NCBI RefSeq assembly: GCF_001263205.1
Contig: NZ_CP012333.1
Span: forward strand, 8,785,501-8,849,500
Reading direction: 5' to 3'
Length of the DNA stretch: 64,000 bases
DNA from: Labilithrix luteola
GTDB lineage: Bacteria; Myxococcota_A; Polyangia; Polyangiales; Polyangiaceae
In this document: piece after piece, positions 42,170 through 50,681 of the stretch
How the letters are laid out: each line of letters opens with the position of its first letter
How positions within the stretch are numbered: the stretch's first letter is position 1
Notes under the pieces: generated by a model
Told to the model about the DNA's origin: nothing
The model's database searches: none
The model's input: the letters and a program-made list of their open reading frames with translations, nothing else
Made by a program: the position numbers and the translations under genes

Positions 42170-43807
42170 ATGGGCGAACGAGCGGCCGCGGGCGAGATCG
42201 AGCGCCGGAAGGGCAAAGACGAAGGCGACGTGAAGCCCGAGCGGGAGTCGAGCGCCCGAATGGATCGCGACGTCAAAGCCGAGCGTGAGGCGAAGGCCGA
42301 AAAAAGCGAGAGGCCGGACAAGCCCGAGAAGAGCGAGAAGCCCGAGAAGCCCGAAAAGAGCGAGAAGCCCGAAAAGAGCGAGAAGAGCGGCTCGACGCGG
42401 GGGAGCGTGCCTCCGCCGGCTCCGAGCGAGCCGCGTGGGCTCAAGTCGGATCGCGCGAGCGGGAGCTTGCCGCCCGAGGAAGGCCATCCGTCGATTCCTC
42501 CGCTTCCCGCGGCGGGCCCTTGGCGGAGCTACAAGGAGATCGTCGCGCAGCTCGCCGGTCGTATCGTCGATGCTCAGCGCCCCATCCGTGTCCTCCAGGC
42601 CGTGCGCTGGGACAACTCGGTCGAGGAGCAGTTTCGGAAAGCGAAATTCCGCGAGCTCCCCAAGGTCGACTCCGACTACTACGCAAAAAGCGATCTGGGG
42701 TTCAACCCGCAGGACCAGTCGGCCATCTTCGAAGAGATCGCGCGGGACGTCGATCGCGAGCTCGGCGAGGCCGACGCGATCGGCAACATCCTCTCGCGTA
42801 CGGCGCTCGAATACCGCGACGTCGTCCGCATGCTCGGCGCGCGCGGCACGCCGGTCTTCTACGCGTACTCACGCAAGCTCTACGGCTCACCGAAGGACAA
42901 GTTTCCCGACGGCAAGACGTCGCTGCGCGATCTCGGCCACGTCCTCTACGAGATCCTCACGAACATCGACGACTCGCTCCTGGGCATGCGTTACGAGCGC
43001 AACATCTCCGCGGAGGACGCTGCCGCCGAGCTGAACGAGCGCTTCTCGCGCTACTTCGACGATTGCGCCGTGCGCGTCGAGATCGATGACACGATCCTCT
43101 CCGATGCCGCGGCGGGCAGCGACTACGTCAAGGTTCGAACCGGCGCGAAGTTCTCGGCGCGCGACATCGACATCCTCGAGGTCCACGAGGGTTGGGTTCA
43201 CGTCGCGACCTCGCTCAACGGCCAGGCGCAAGCGGTCGCCAAGTGGCTGAGCAAGGGCCCGCCGCGCACCACCACCGTGCAAGAAGGGCTCGCGGCGCTC
43301 TGCGAGATCTTCACGTTCCGCACGTATCCTCGTCGCGCCCGCCGCCTCAACGATCGCGTCGTCGCGGTCGACAAGGCCGAGGACGGCGCGAACTTCATCG
43401 AGGTCTTCGAGTGGTTCCGCACCGAGGGCTACGACGAGGAAGAGTGCTTCCACAACACGCGCCGCATCTTCCGAGGCGGCGTCGTCGAGGGCGGCGCGCC
43501 ATTTACGAAGGACGCCTGCTACTGCAAGGGCATCGTCCTCAACTATTCGTTCATCCGCAGTGCCATCCAGCACAACCGCGTCGATCTCATTCCGTTCCTC
43601 TTCGTCGGAAAGGTCGCGCACGAAGACGTGCCGGTGCTCGCGCGACGCGTGAACGACGGCGTAGTGAAGCCGCCGCGCTACTTGCCTCCGATGTTCCGCG
43701 ATCTGAATGGCCTCGCCATCTGGATGGCGTACTCGACCTTCTTCACGCGGCTCGGCGGCGACGCGATCAGCGACTACTACGCGAAGCTCTTCGCCCGCGC
43801 CGGCTGA
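42170..43807 (+). CDS. DUF1704 / QEGLA-motif metallopeptidase-like protein (MATCAP-related)
   Basis: A 545-residue protein. The first 115 residues are low complexity, with KPEK/SEKPEK repeats and a Pro/Ser-rich linker. The folded part carries the conserved HExxxH-type motif in EVHEGWVHVATSLNG (about residues 342-356) and the diagnostic TTVQEGLAALCE, hence the older name flavohemoglobin-expression-modulating QEGLA protein. Eukaryotic relatives (MATCAP) are zinc carboxypeptidases that remove C-terminal Tyr from tubulin. A bacterial substrate is unknown. There is no signal peptide. No strong ribosome binding site precedes the ATG. The gene stands alone between convergent and repeat-rich surroundings. 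Confidence 0.87.
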   Translation: MGERAAAGEIERRKGKDEGDVKPERESSARMDRDVKAEREAKAEKSERPDKPEKSEKPEKPEKSEKPEKSEKSGSTRGSVPPPAPSEPRGLKSDRASGSLPPEEGHPSIPPLPAAGPWRSYKEIVAQLAGRIVDAQRPIRVLQAVRWDNSVEEQFRKAKFRELPKVDSDYYAKSDLGFNPQDQSAIFEEIARDVDRELGEADAIGNILSRTALEYRDVVRMLGARGTPVFYAYSRKLYGSPKDKFPDGKTSLRDLGHVLYEILTNIDDSLLGMRYERNISAEDAAAELNERFSRYFDDCAVRVEIDDTILSDAAAGSDYVKVRTGAKFSARDIDILEVHEGWVHVATSLNGQAQAVAKWLSKGPPRTTTVQEGLAALCEIFTFRTYPRRARRLNDRVVAVDKAEDGANFIEVFEWFRTEGYDEEECFHNTRRIFRGGVVEGGAPFTKDACYCKGIVLNYSFIRSAIQHNRVDLIPFLFVGKVAHEDVPVLARRVNDGVVKPPRYLPPMFRDLNGLAIWMAYSTFFTRLGGDAISDYYAKLFARAG

Positions 43808-43856
43808 CGAGTCTCAGCCGGAACGGGGGGCCAGGCAAGAGAAGGCCGGGGAAGGC

Positions 43857-44651
43857 TCAGCGGCCGCGGAACTGCGGCTTGCGCTTCTCGGCGTACGCGT
43901 TGAGGCCTTCCTTCGCGTCGTTCGAGGCGAAGAGCTCGGCCTGGAGCTCGCGTTCGAGAGCGAGCCCCTGCTCGAGGCTCGTCTCGAGGCCGCTCTGGAC
44001 GGAGCGCTTGATGGCGCCGACGGCCTTGGCGGCGCCTGCCGGCGGGCAGAACGCGCGGGCGTAGTCGATGACCTTGCGGAGGAACTCCTCGTTCGAGTCC
44101 GTCGCCCAGACCTTGTTGACGAGACCGAGCTCGGCGGCGCGGTTCGTGTTCATCTTGGTGCCCTCGACCATCATTTCGATGGCGCGCGCTTTCCCGACCA
44201 TGCGGGCGAGTCGCTGGGTGCCGCCCGTCCCGGGCAGGACGCCGAGGGCCACTTCGGGCAGTCCGAGCTGGAAGTCGCCGGCCCGGGCGATGCGGAGATC
44301 GCAGGCGAGTGCGATTTCGAGTCCGCCGCCGACGGTGTGACCGTTGAGCGCGGCGATGCAGAGCTTGGGCGTCTGCTCGAGGCGGCTGATGGTCTCGTTG
44401 GCGTGCAGGCAGAAGTAGTATTTGAACGTCGAATCGGCCTCGCGAAGCATGTTGATGTTCGCGCCAGCGCAGAAGAACTTGTCGCCGTGGCCGGTGATGA
44501 CGATGACGTGGACGTCGTTGTCGAAGCGCGCCTCCAGGATGCAGGCGTCGAGCTCCTTGAGCATCTCGTGGGTGTAGGCGTTGACCGGCGGATCGCTGAG
44601 GGTCAGGACCGCAACGCCCTTCTCGGTCATGTAGTTCACGAGGGTGCCCAT
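43857..44651 (-). CDS. Enoyl-CoA hydratase (canonical crotonase)
   Basis: A 264-residue crotonase with both catalytic Glu positions present: GGGLEIALACDLR and LPEVALGVLPGTGGTQRL. The oxyanion-hole segment is KFFCAGANINML. It probably hydrates trans-2-enoyl-CoA in beta-oxidation or a related pathway. The ATG at 44651 is chosen because GGAG lies about 8 bases upstream; an ATG at 44690 is in frame. It is divergent from the ACP/ketosynthase operon across 139 bases, which raises the possibility of shared regulation. Unlike the PaaG-like crotonase at 15 kb, nothing in its active site is altered. Confidence 0.9.
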   Translation of the reverse strand: MGTLVNYMTEKGVAVLTLSDPPVNAYTHEMLKELDACILEARFDNDVHVIVITGHGDKFFCAGANINMLREADSTFKYYFCLHANETISRLEQTPKLCIAALNGHTVGGGLEIALACDLRIARAGDFQLGLPEVALGVLPGTGGTQRLARMVGKARAIEMMVEGTKMNTNRAAELGLVNKVWATDSNEEFLRKVIDYARAFCPPAGAAKAVGAIKRSVQSGLETSLEQGLALERELQAELFASNDAKEGLNAYAEKRKPQFRGR

Positions 44652-44715
44652 GCGCGCTCTCCACTCTTCCGAAGGGGGCCATCGGTTCATCGGGGCCCCA
44701 TTGAATTGATGATTT

Positions 44716-44729
44716 CCGCTATACAGCGG
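44716..44729. promoter_or_regulatory. Palindrome overlapping a -10-like box between divergent genes
   Basis: The 14-base palindrome CCGCTATACAGCGG contains TATACA, a 4-5 of 6 match to a -10 box on the plus strand, about 62 bases before the ACP start. It lies between the enoyl-CoA hydratase (minus) and the ACP operon (plus) and may be an operator. No clear -35 box at proper spacing was seen. Confidence 0.4.
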
Positions 44730-44790
44730 TCGGGTTTGGTGGAGAAGCCCCTCCCGTGGTAGGTGGGAGCGCCGTTTTCTCCAGCTTTCG

Positions 44791-45075
44791 ATGCAACGCA
44801 CCGACCTGAAAAGCAAAATCAAAGCGCTTCTCGTCTCCGAGCTGAACCTCGCGGGGCGTGATCCGTCGACGCTCGACGACGACGCACCTCTCTTCGGGGA
44901 AGGTGGGTTGGGACTCGATTCGCTCGACGCCCTCCAGATCGCCATGTTCGTCGAAGAGCAATTCGGCGTGCGAGTCCCCGAAGGGGACGCAGCGAGGCCA
45001 ATTTTCCGCTCGGTGAGCACGCTCGCGGACTTCATCGAAGGCGCGAAGGCCGGTCAGGCCGTCACGACGGGATGA
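44791..45075 (+). CDS. Acyl carrier protein
   Basis: A 94-residue acidic carrier protein with the phosphopantetheine Ser in GLGLDSLDALQIAMFVEE (about Ser51), the standard four-helix ACP length, and a predicted partner of the ketosynthases encoded immediately downstream (4 bases to the first). It is not accompanied by malonyl-CoA transferase or reductase genes, so it is probably a dedicated carrier for a special lipid or polyketide rather than the housekeeping AcpP. Confidence 0.92.
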   Translation: MQRTDLKSKIKALLVSELNLAGRDPSTLDDDAPLFGEGGLGLDSLDALQIAMFVEEQFGVRVPEGDAARPIFRSVSTLADFIEGAKAGQAVTTG

Positions 45076-45079
45076 TGCC

Positions 45080-47341
45080 GTGATCGTCGTCACCGGTCTC
45101 GGCGCGGTTACCGCGCTCGGCTCGACATTGGCCGAGACGTGGGAGCGCCTGGTCCGGGGGGAATGCGGGCTGCGAGAGCTCTCGCTGTTCGAGGCGCCCG
45201 GCTACCGCTCGAAACTGGTCGGTGAAGCGACCAGGGTGGCGGGGGCGGATGCCCACCCTGGCGGTAACGACTACTCCCGCACGAGCGAGCTCGGCCTTTT
45301 GGCGGCCCGCGAGGCCTTGGCGCACGCGGGCCTCTCGCGTGGGCCCGATGGCTCATGGGGTGGTCGTCGCGTGGGGCTCGTCATGGGCGGCTCGACGGCG
45401 GGCATGCTCGAGACGGAGTCGCTGCTCGCGGTGCTCGTGCGCCCCGAAGGGACGGTCGACCCGGCGGCGCGCGAAGAAGCGTTGGGCCGGATGCTCAGCC
45501 ACCCGCTCAGCGCGCCGACCGATCGCCTCGCGCGCGAGCTCGGGCCTTTCGCGCGCGTCCGAACGCTCTCGAGTGCGTGCTCGAGCGGCGCCAACGCGAT
45601 TGCCATCGGCGCCTCGTGGCTCGAACTCGACCTCGTCGACGTCGTCCTGTGCGGTGCGGCTGACGCCCTCTGTCGCGTCACGTTGAGTGGCTTCAACGCG
45701 CTCGCCGCGATCGATCCGGCAGGCGCAAAGCCGTTCGACCGACGTCGCAAAGGCCTCACGCTCGGAGAGGCCGCAGGCTTCGTGGTGATTGAGCGCGCGG
45801 AGGCGGCCTCAGCGCGCAAGAAGGATGCGGTCTGCACGCTTCTGGGATGGGCCACCCGGTCCGAGGCCCACCACATCACGAACCCCGAGCCAACGGGCGC
45901 CGCTCCGATTCGCGCGATGGAGGCCTCGCTCGCGCGCGCGGGTCTCGCTCCCTCGGAGATCGACTACATCAACGCGCACGGCACGGGCACACCGCTCAAC
46001 GACCCGATGGAATCGCGTGCGCTCGCCCGCGTCTTCGGCTCGCACCTCGCCGAGATCCCCGTCTCCAGCAACAAGGGACAGATCGGGCACACGTTGGCAG
46101 CCGCCGGCGCCGTCGAGGCCGCGATCACCGCGCTCGCCATCGCCGAGGGCACGATTCCGCCCACCGGCGGTCTCGAGGAGCCCGACCCCGAGTGTCCGCT
46201 TCGCCACGTGCTCAGCGCCGAGAAGCGCGAGGTGCGTGCCGCGATGTCGAGCTCGTTCGCGTTCGGCGGCATGGATACGGTGCTCGTCCTCGGGCGCGTG
46301 CCGAAGGGCCCGCCAACGCCGGCGCCTCGGCCAACCTCCAAGCGCGTCGTCGTGACGGGCGTGGCATCGCTCACCCCCGGGCATCTCCTCTCGGGCGAAG
46401 CCGTGGCGACGTTGCCGTCGCTCCCGGCCGGAGGGCCCGCGATCGAGCCGGGGCTTCTCGCCGGGCTCGATGCCGATCGTGCGCGACGCCTCGACCGCGC
46501 GTCGCGACTGGCGGCCCTCGTGGCCGAGCAAGCACTGGGCGGCCCGGGGCTCACGGATGCGGACGTTGGCGTCGTGCTCGGGTCGGCGTTCGGCGCGGTC
46601 GACGCCTCCTCGGCCTTCATGCGCCGCCTCGTCGAAAAGGGGGCGCGCCTCGTGAGCCCGGCGGACTTCCCGAGCCTCGTTCCGAGCTCGCCTGCCGGGC
46701 ACGTCTCGATCTACCTAGGGCTCAAAGGCCCATCGATGGTCGTCGCGGATCTGGCGACGTCCGGTGAATGCGCGCTCACGCACGCGTTCGAGCTCATCAC
46801 CGCGGGCGAGGCCTCACGGCTCGCGGTCGTGGCCGTCGAAGAGCGAAGCGCCATCGTCGAGGAGGTGCTCAGCGTGCTCTTCGACGACGATGACGCCTCG
46901 AGCGACGCGCAATCGGCGGCGAAGCGGCGCGAAGGTGCCGCGGCGCTCGCTCTCGCCTCGGCGGAGGTGGCGGGCCAGCGTGGGCTACCGATCTTCGCGG
47001 AGATCGCGAGCATCAGGTCGTGGTCGACGGGCGCCGATCCGCTTGCGCGCACGGGCGCGTCGGGGCCGCTCGCTGGGCCGATTCCAGCGCCGGTGGGCGA
47101 GGGGGTCGTCGTCCTCGGCTGCACGCACACGCACTCCGAAGAGGTCCTCGCGCGGTCCGGCTGGGCCTCGTGTCCGCGTGTCGTCTGCAGCGATCACGCC
47201 GGCACGCACGAAGCCGTCGGCGGAGTCGCACTGACCGTCGCGGCGGCGATGATCGCGCGCGGCGAAGCATCGGAAGCGCTGTGCGTGGGTACGGCACGCG
47301 GCTCTGGCTACGCGGTCGTGCTGCGTCGATGGGTGCCGTGA
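45080..47341 (+). CDS. Ketosynthase fused to a degenerate ketosynthase-like domain
   Basis: A 753-residue protein. Residues 1 to about 410 form a complete beta-ketoacyl-ACP synthase with the nucleophile in SSACSSGANAIA (about Cys167), a His in NAHGTGTPLND (about 300) and a Lys/His pair in SNKGQIGHTLAAAG (His about 337). From about 425 to the end a second, shorter thiolase-fold domain starts VVVTGVASLTP, with an active-site region ADLATSGECAL, where the Cys of the normal position appears lost, and a C-terminal GTARGSGYAVVLRRW. This resembles the chain-length factor of type II PKS and aryl-polyene systems, but fused to its ketosynthase. The start is GTG; the stop overlaps the lipoprotein gene (GTGA). 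Confidence 0.85.
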   Translation: MIVVTGLGAVTALGSTLAETWERLVRGECGLRELSLFEAPGYRSKLVGEATRVAGADAHPGGNDYSRTSELGLLAAREALAHAGLSRGPDGSWGGRRVGLVMGGSTAGMLETESLLAVLVRPEGTVDPAAREEALGRMLSHPLSAPTDRLARELGPFARVRTLSSACSSGANAIAIGASWLELDLVDVVLCGAADALCRVTLSGFNALAAIDPAGAKPFDRRRKGLTLGEAAGFVVIERAEAASARKKDAVCTLLGWATRSEAHHITNPEPTGAAPIRAMEASLARAGLAPSEIDYINAHGTGTPLNDPMESRALARVFGSHLAEIPVSSNKGQIGHTLAAAGAVEAAITALAIAEGTIPPTGGLEEPDPECPLRHVLSAEKREVRAAMSSSFAFGGMDTVLVLGRVPKGPPTPAPRPTSKRVVVTGVASLTPGHLLSGEAVATLPSLPAGGPAIEPGLLAGLDADRARRLDRASRLAALVAEQALGGPGLTDADVGVVLGSAFGAVDASSAFMRRLVEKGARLVSPADFPSLVPSSPAGHVSIYLGLKGPSMVVADLATSGECALTHAFELITAGEASRLAVVAVEERSAIVEEVLSVLFDDDDASSDAQSAAKRREGAAALALASAEVAGQRGLPIFAEIASIRSWSTGADPLARTGASGPLAGPIPAPVGEGVVVLGCTHTHSEEVLARSGWASCPRVVCSDHAGTHEAVGGVALTVAAAMIARGEASEALCVGTARGSGYAVVLRRWVP

Positions 47342-48183
47342 AGCGACCCGCACGAGGTCCGGCCATGCTGGACGGCGTGCTCGCCGGTTCGTCCGGATTG
47401 CGAACGGCCATTCTGCTTCTCGGATTGCCGCTGCTCGTGGGCTGCGGTCGTCCAACGTCCCTCGGCGACGGTGTTTGGGGATCGCTCGGCAACACGCGCG
47501 GCGTTCGGTCGGGCCCCGTCGAGATGGCGGAGGTCTCGCAAGAGGAGTGGACCGTCTCGCGCGAACGCCTGGCGCGCCTCCGCGAGCACCAGCCGAAGCG
47601 ACCCTACGTCGAGCGCGTACGCCTTTCGATCGTCGAGCCGCATACGCGCACTCGCTACGAAGCCCGCGGGGCCGTCGCGGTGGACCCAGGGCGTGCCGCG
47701 CGGATGATCATGGTCGGCCCGGCGGGCACGACGGCGCTCGACCTCTGGGTGACGAAGGAGCGCTTCCGATTCGCCGTACCCGGCATCAAGCTCGAGAAGC
47801 GCGGCGGCACCGATCCGAACGAGATGCGTGGGCTGCCAGTCGGATTTCTGCGCTGGTGGTTTCTCTCGCCCCTCGGGGGGCGGTTGCTGATGGGACGCTC
47901 GACGCCCGGCGAGAGCGCCTGGGTGCTCAAGGATGGCCCGGCGATCGTGACCGTGCGCACCGACGGCCAGCACTTCTTCGCGCTCCGGCGTGAAGGTGAA
48001 CGCCTCGAGGGCATCGAGTGGTTAGGGCGCCTGCTCGTTCCGAGCGCAGGCTCGCGCGGTCACTACATCGAAGGGCGCCTCGGCCTCCGCGTCGACATCG
48101 TGGTGGAAGAGGTGCTCGACACGGCGCCCGACCCGGCAGCCTTCGAAGATCCGGATGCTCCTTCCGAAGGGACGACGCTATGA
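47338..48183 (+). CDS. Lipoprotein of the ketosynthase operon, possibly LolA/LolB-fold
   Basis: A 281-residue protein starts at GTG (overlap GTGA). The lipoprotein signal peptide ends LLVGC. The mature part starts with a helical segment (TVSRERLARLREH), then shows a half-barrel-like series of strands (YVERVRLSIVEPHTRTRYEA, AARMIMVGPAG, FRFAVPGIKLEKRGG) with helices between, as in LolA/LolB or DUF4292-like lipid carriers. The fold call is by pattern only. Lipid-carrier-like proteins also occur in aryl-polyene and xanthomonadin clusters, where they move the product to the outer membrane, so a product-transport role is inferred. Its stop overlaps the second ketosynthase gene (ATGA). Confidence 0.72.
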   Translation: MKRPARGPAMLDGVLAGSSGLRTAILLLGLPLLVGCGRPTSLGDGVWGSLGNTRGVRSGPVEMAEVSQEEWTVSRERLARLREHQPKRPYVERVRLSIVEPHTRTRYEARGAVAVDPGRAARMIMVGPAGTTALDLWVTKERFRFAVPGIKLEKRGGTDPNEMRGLPVGFLRWWFLSPLGGRLLMGRSTPGESAWVLKDGPAIVTVRTDGQHFFALRREGERLEGIEWLGRLLVPSAGSRGHYIEGRLGLRVDIVVEEVLDTAPDPAAFEDPDAPSEGTTL

Positions 48184-50117
48184 AGACGGCCATTCTCGCG
48201 TTCGGAGCGATCTCGGCGCTCGGTGAGGGCCAAGACGCCCTCGGCCTCGTGCCGGTGGGACGCCCCGCCGAACGCGGGATGCGTCGCGACGCCGAGCTCG
48301 AACGAGCCGCGTTGCTTCGGCCGTTCTGCGCGCGGGCTGACGGGGCAGGGGATTCTTCGCTCGCGCGCGCCCCGGGCGAGCCGGACCGCGCCACCGCGTT
48401 GCTCTCGCGGGCGTTCGAGGCGTGTGCGCGGGAGCTCGATGCTCTCTTGCCAGAATGGCGCGCCATGCGTGTCGGGCTCGCCATCGGGACGTCGAGCGGC
48501 GGCATGCGCACCTTCGAGGACGTCGTTCGCGACACCACCTCGCCGCCGTCCGGCGAGTGGTTCGAGGGGACCTACTTCGGGCCCGTCGTCGCCGCGCAGC
48601 GCCCCTGTACGTTCGAGCCCTCGGCCCTCGTGCTCGGGGCCTGTGCTTCGAGCACCATCGCGTTGGGACTCGGCCGGGCGTGGCTCGATGCGGGCCATTG
48701 CGATCTCGTCTTCGCCGGGGGATTCGACGCGGTGAGCGTCTTTGTCGCCTCGGGCTTCGAAGTGCTTCGCGCCACGGCCTCGGACGGCCTGCCGCGACCC
48801 TTCCGTGAGGGCCGCGACGGCCTGGCCCTCGGCGAGGGCGTAGGCATCGCCGCGATGGTTCCCGCGTCGCTCGCGCGCTCGAAGAGCCTCGCCGTGCGCG
48901 GGTTCGTGACGGGGTTCGGCGCCTCCTGCGATGCGGTGCATCTGACGGCGCCCGATCGAACAGGGGCAGGGCTCGCACGAGCCGCGACGCAGGCCCTGGC
49001 CGACGCAGGGAATCCTCCGATCGACCTCGTCAGCGCGCACGGTACCGCCACTGACTTCAACGACGCGTCGGAAACGCAAGCGTTGGCGAAGGCGCTCGGC
49101 GACCGCGCGTCGAAGACGCACGTGCACGCCTTCAAGTCGGTCATCGGCCACACGCTCGGCGCAGCTGGCGTCCTCGAGGCTCTCTCGGCGCTCGAAGCGA
49201 TGCGCGCCGGCGTGGCGCTGCCGTCGGCGGGCGAGGGCAAGGTTCTCGACGGCATTCGGATCGGCGAGACGTGCGCAGCCTTCGAAGGGCGCACGGCACT
49301 CAAGCTCTCGGCCGCGTTCGGCGGAGCGAACGCCGCGATCGTGCTCGCATGCGACGATGTCGAGGAGCGCGAGAAGGCGAAGGCGCGTGACGTCTACGTG
49401 TCGCGCGCGAGCCTCGTCGATCGCGCGCCGTCGTCCGCCGAGCTTGCCCAGCGGACGGGCTACGCCGAGGACCGCATCGCACGAGGCGATGATCTCGTGC
49501 GCTTGGCCATGGGAGCACTGGCCTTGCTCGACGAAGCGCTGCGTCGCGACGGCAAGGAGGGGCTTGGCGGTGCGGGCATCGTCGTAGGCCACGGCCTCGC
49601 CACGATCGATACGAATGCGCTCTACCAGGCTCGCGTTCGCACCGCGGGGGCAAGCCGCGGCGAACCGCGGCGCTTCCCCTACACGACGCCCAACGCGGCG
49701 GCGGGTGAATGCGCGATTGCGTTCGGGCTCACGGGGCCCGCCTTCGCCGTCGGAGGGGGACCGCACGGCGGCCTCGAGGCGCTCGCGGTGGCCGCCGATC
49801 TCGTGCGTACGAGGGTCGCCGATCGCATCGTCGTGGTCGCCGTGGACGAGGCCGGGGCGGGCTCCCGCCACGTGGCGCCCGAGACAGCTCCGGGCGCCGT
49901 CGCGTTGCTCGTCTCGGCGGAGCCGCTTGCCGCGCGGCTGACGTCATGCGCGGTTCGCCTCGATCCGAACCACGCGAGCCAATTGCGCGAGGCATCCAGC
50001 CCTAGCGCGATCGAAGCTCACCGGGGCCTCCGTGGTCTTGCTTCGGCCACCCCGCCCGAGGAGCTCGAGGTGGTGACGGCCTGGGGATTTGCCAAGGCAG
50101 GCTTCTTCTGGCTCTAA
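48180..50117 (+). CDS. Second ketosynthase/pseudo-ketosynthase fusion
   Basis: A 645-residue protein. Residues 1 to about 395 are a ketosynthase with the nucleophile in VLGACASSTIALGLG (about Cys155), a His in SAHGTATDFND (about 287) and HTLGAAG (His about 324). From about 400 to 645 a second thiolase-like part has VVGHGLATIDTNALYQ, an active-site region FAVGGGPHGGLEAL with no Cys, and RIVVVAVDEAG. It therefore repeats the KS/pseudo-KS arrangement of the first protein, although the two are quite different in sequence, which suggests old duplication or parallel fusion. The N-terminus is short for a ketosynthase. The start overlaps the lipoprotein stop. Confidence 0.85.
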   Translation: MKTAILAFGAISALGEGQDALGLVPVGRPAERGMRRDAELERAALLRPFCARADGAGDSSLARAPGEPDRATALLSRAFEACARELDALLPEWRAMRVGLAIGTSSGGMRTFEDVVRDTTSPPSGEWFEGTYFGPVVAAQRPCTFEPSALVLGACASSTIALGLGRAWLDAGHCDLVFAGGFDAVSVFVASGFEVLRATASDGLPRPFREGRDGLALGEGVGIAAMVPASLARSKSLAVRGFVTGFGASCDAVHLTAPDRTGAGLARAATQALADAGNPPIDLVSAHGTATDFNDASETQALAKALGDRASKTHVHAFKSVIGHTLGAAGVLEALSALEAMRAGVALPSAGEGKVLDGIRIGETCAAFEGRTALKLSAAFGGANAAIVLACDDVEEREKAKARDVYVSRASLVDRAPSSAELAQRTGYAEDRIARGDDLVRLAMGALALLDEALRRDGKEGLGGAGIVVGHGLATIDTNALYQARVRTAGASRGEPRRFPYTTPNAAAGECAIAFGLTGPAFAVGGGPHGGLEALAVAADLVRTRVADRIVVVAVDEAGAGSRHVAPETAPGAVALLVSAEPLAARLTSCAVRLDPNHASQLREASSPSAIEAHRGLRGLASATPPEELEVVTAWGFAKAGFFWL

Positions 50118-50179
50118 TTTGGTCCGATTCGCCGTACATTGTCGGAATTGCGAGACTCGTTGACGTGTTGGAGAGGATG

Positions 50180-50680
50180 ATGCTCAAGGTTTTCCGGCTC
50201 GCAGGGGCCGTCGGTCTGTTGTCTCTCGCTTCCGTGACGTCGCTGGCGGCCACCGGCTGCAGCAAGTCGTACATCCCCAACACGGACGTCGAAGACACGA
50301 GCGAGAACCGTAAGGTCATCGCCTTCTGCGAGGACTATCGTCACGCCGTCGAGGACAAGGACGTGGGGCGTCTGCTCAAGATGGCGAGCCCGCGCTACTT
50401 CGAAGACGGCGGCAACACGAACCCCGAGGACGACGTCGACTTCGACGGCCTCAAGGACTTCCTGACGTCGACCTTCGTCAAGACGCAGAGCATCCGCTAC
50501 GAGATCCGTTACCGCCGGGTTTCTTCGGACGAGACGAAGAAGGTCTTCATCGAATACAGCTACTCCGCCAGCTTCCGCATCCCTGGTTTGAAGGGCGAGG
50601 AGTGGAAGCACACCGTGGCGGACAACCGGCTCGAGCTCATCCCTGAAGGGGATTCGTTCAAGATCCTCGCCGGCATGTGA
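50180..50680 (+). CDS. Small lipoprotein, possible NTF2-like fold
   Basis: A protein of about 166 residues with a lipoprotein signal peptide ending ATGC (about residue 27). The mature part begins with a linker and then a helix FCEDYRHAVEDKDVGRLLK and four strands (SIRYEIRYRRVSSDE, KKVFIEYSYSASFRI, WKHTVADNRLELI), a pattern of NTF2/SnoaL-like cone folds often found in periplasmic lipoproteins. Two ATGs (50177, 50180) are possible; GGAGAGG precedes both, and the second has better spacing. It follows the ketosynthase operon by 62 bases and precedes the phosphoesterase by one base. Confidence 0.75.
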   Translation: MLKVFRLAGAVGLLSLASVTSLAATGCSKSYIPNTDVEDTSENRKVIAFCEDYRHAVEDKDVGRLLKMASPRYFEDGGNTNPEDDVDFDGLKDFLTSTFVKTQSIRYEIRYRRVSSDETKKVFIEYSYSASFRIPGLKGEEWKHTVADNRLELIPEGDSFKILAGM

Positions 50681-50681
50681 C

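Noticed and set aside
48063..49871. Minus-strand open frame of 602 codons
   Set aside because: It is antisense to the second ketosynthase gene and Arg/Glu/His-rich without domains.
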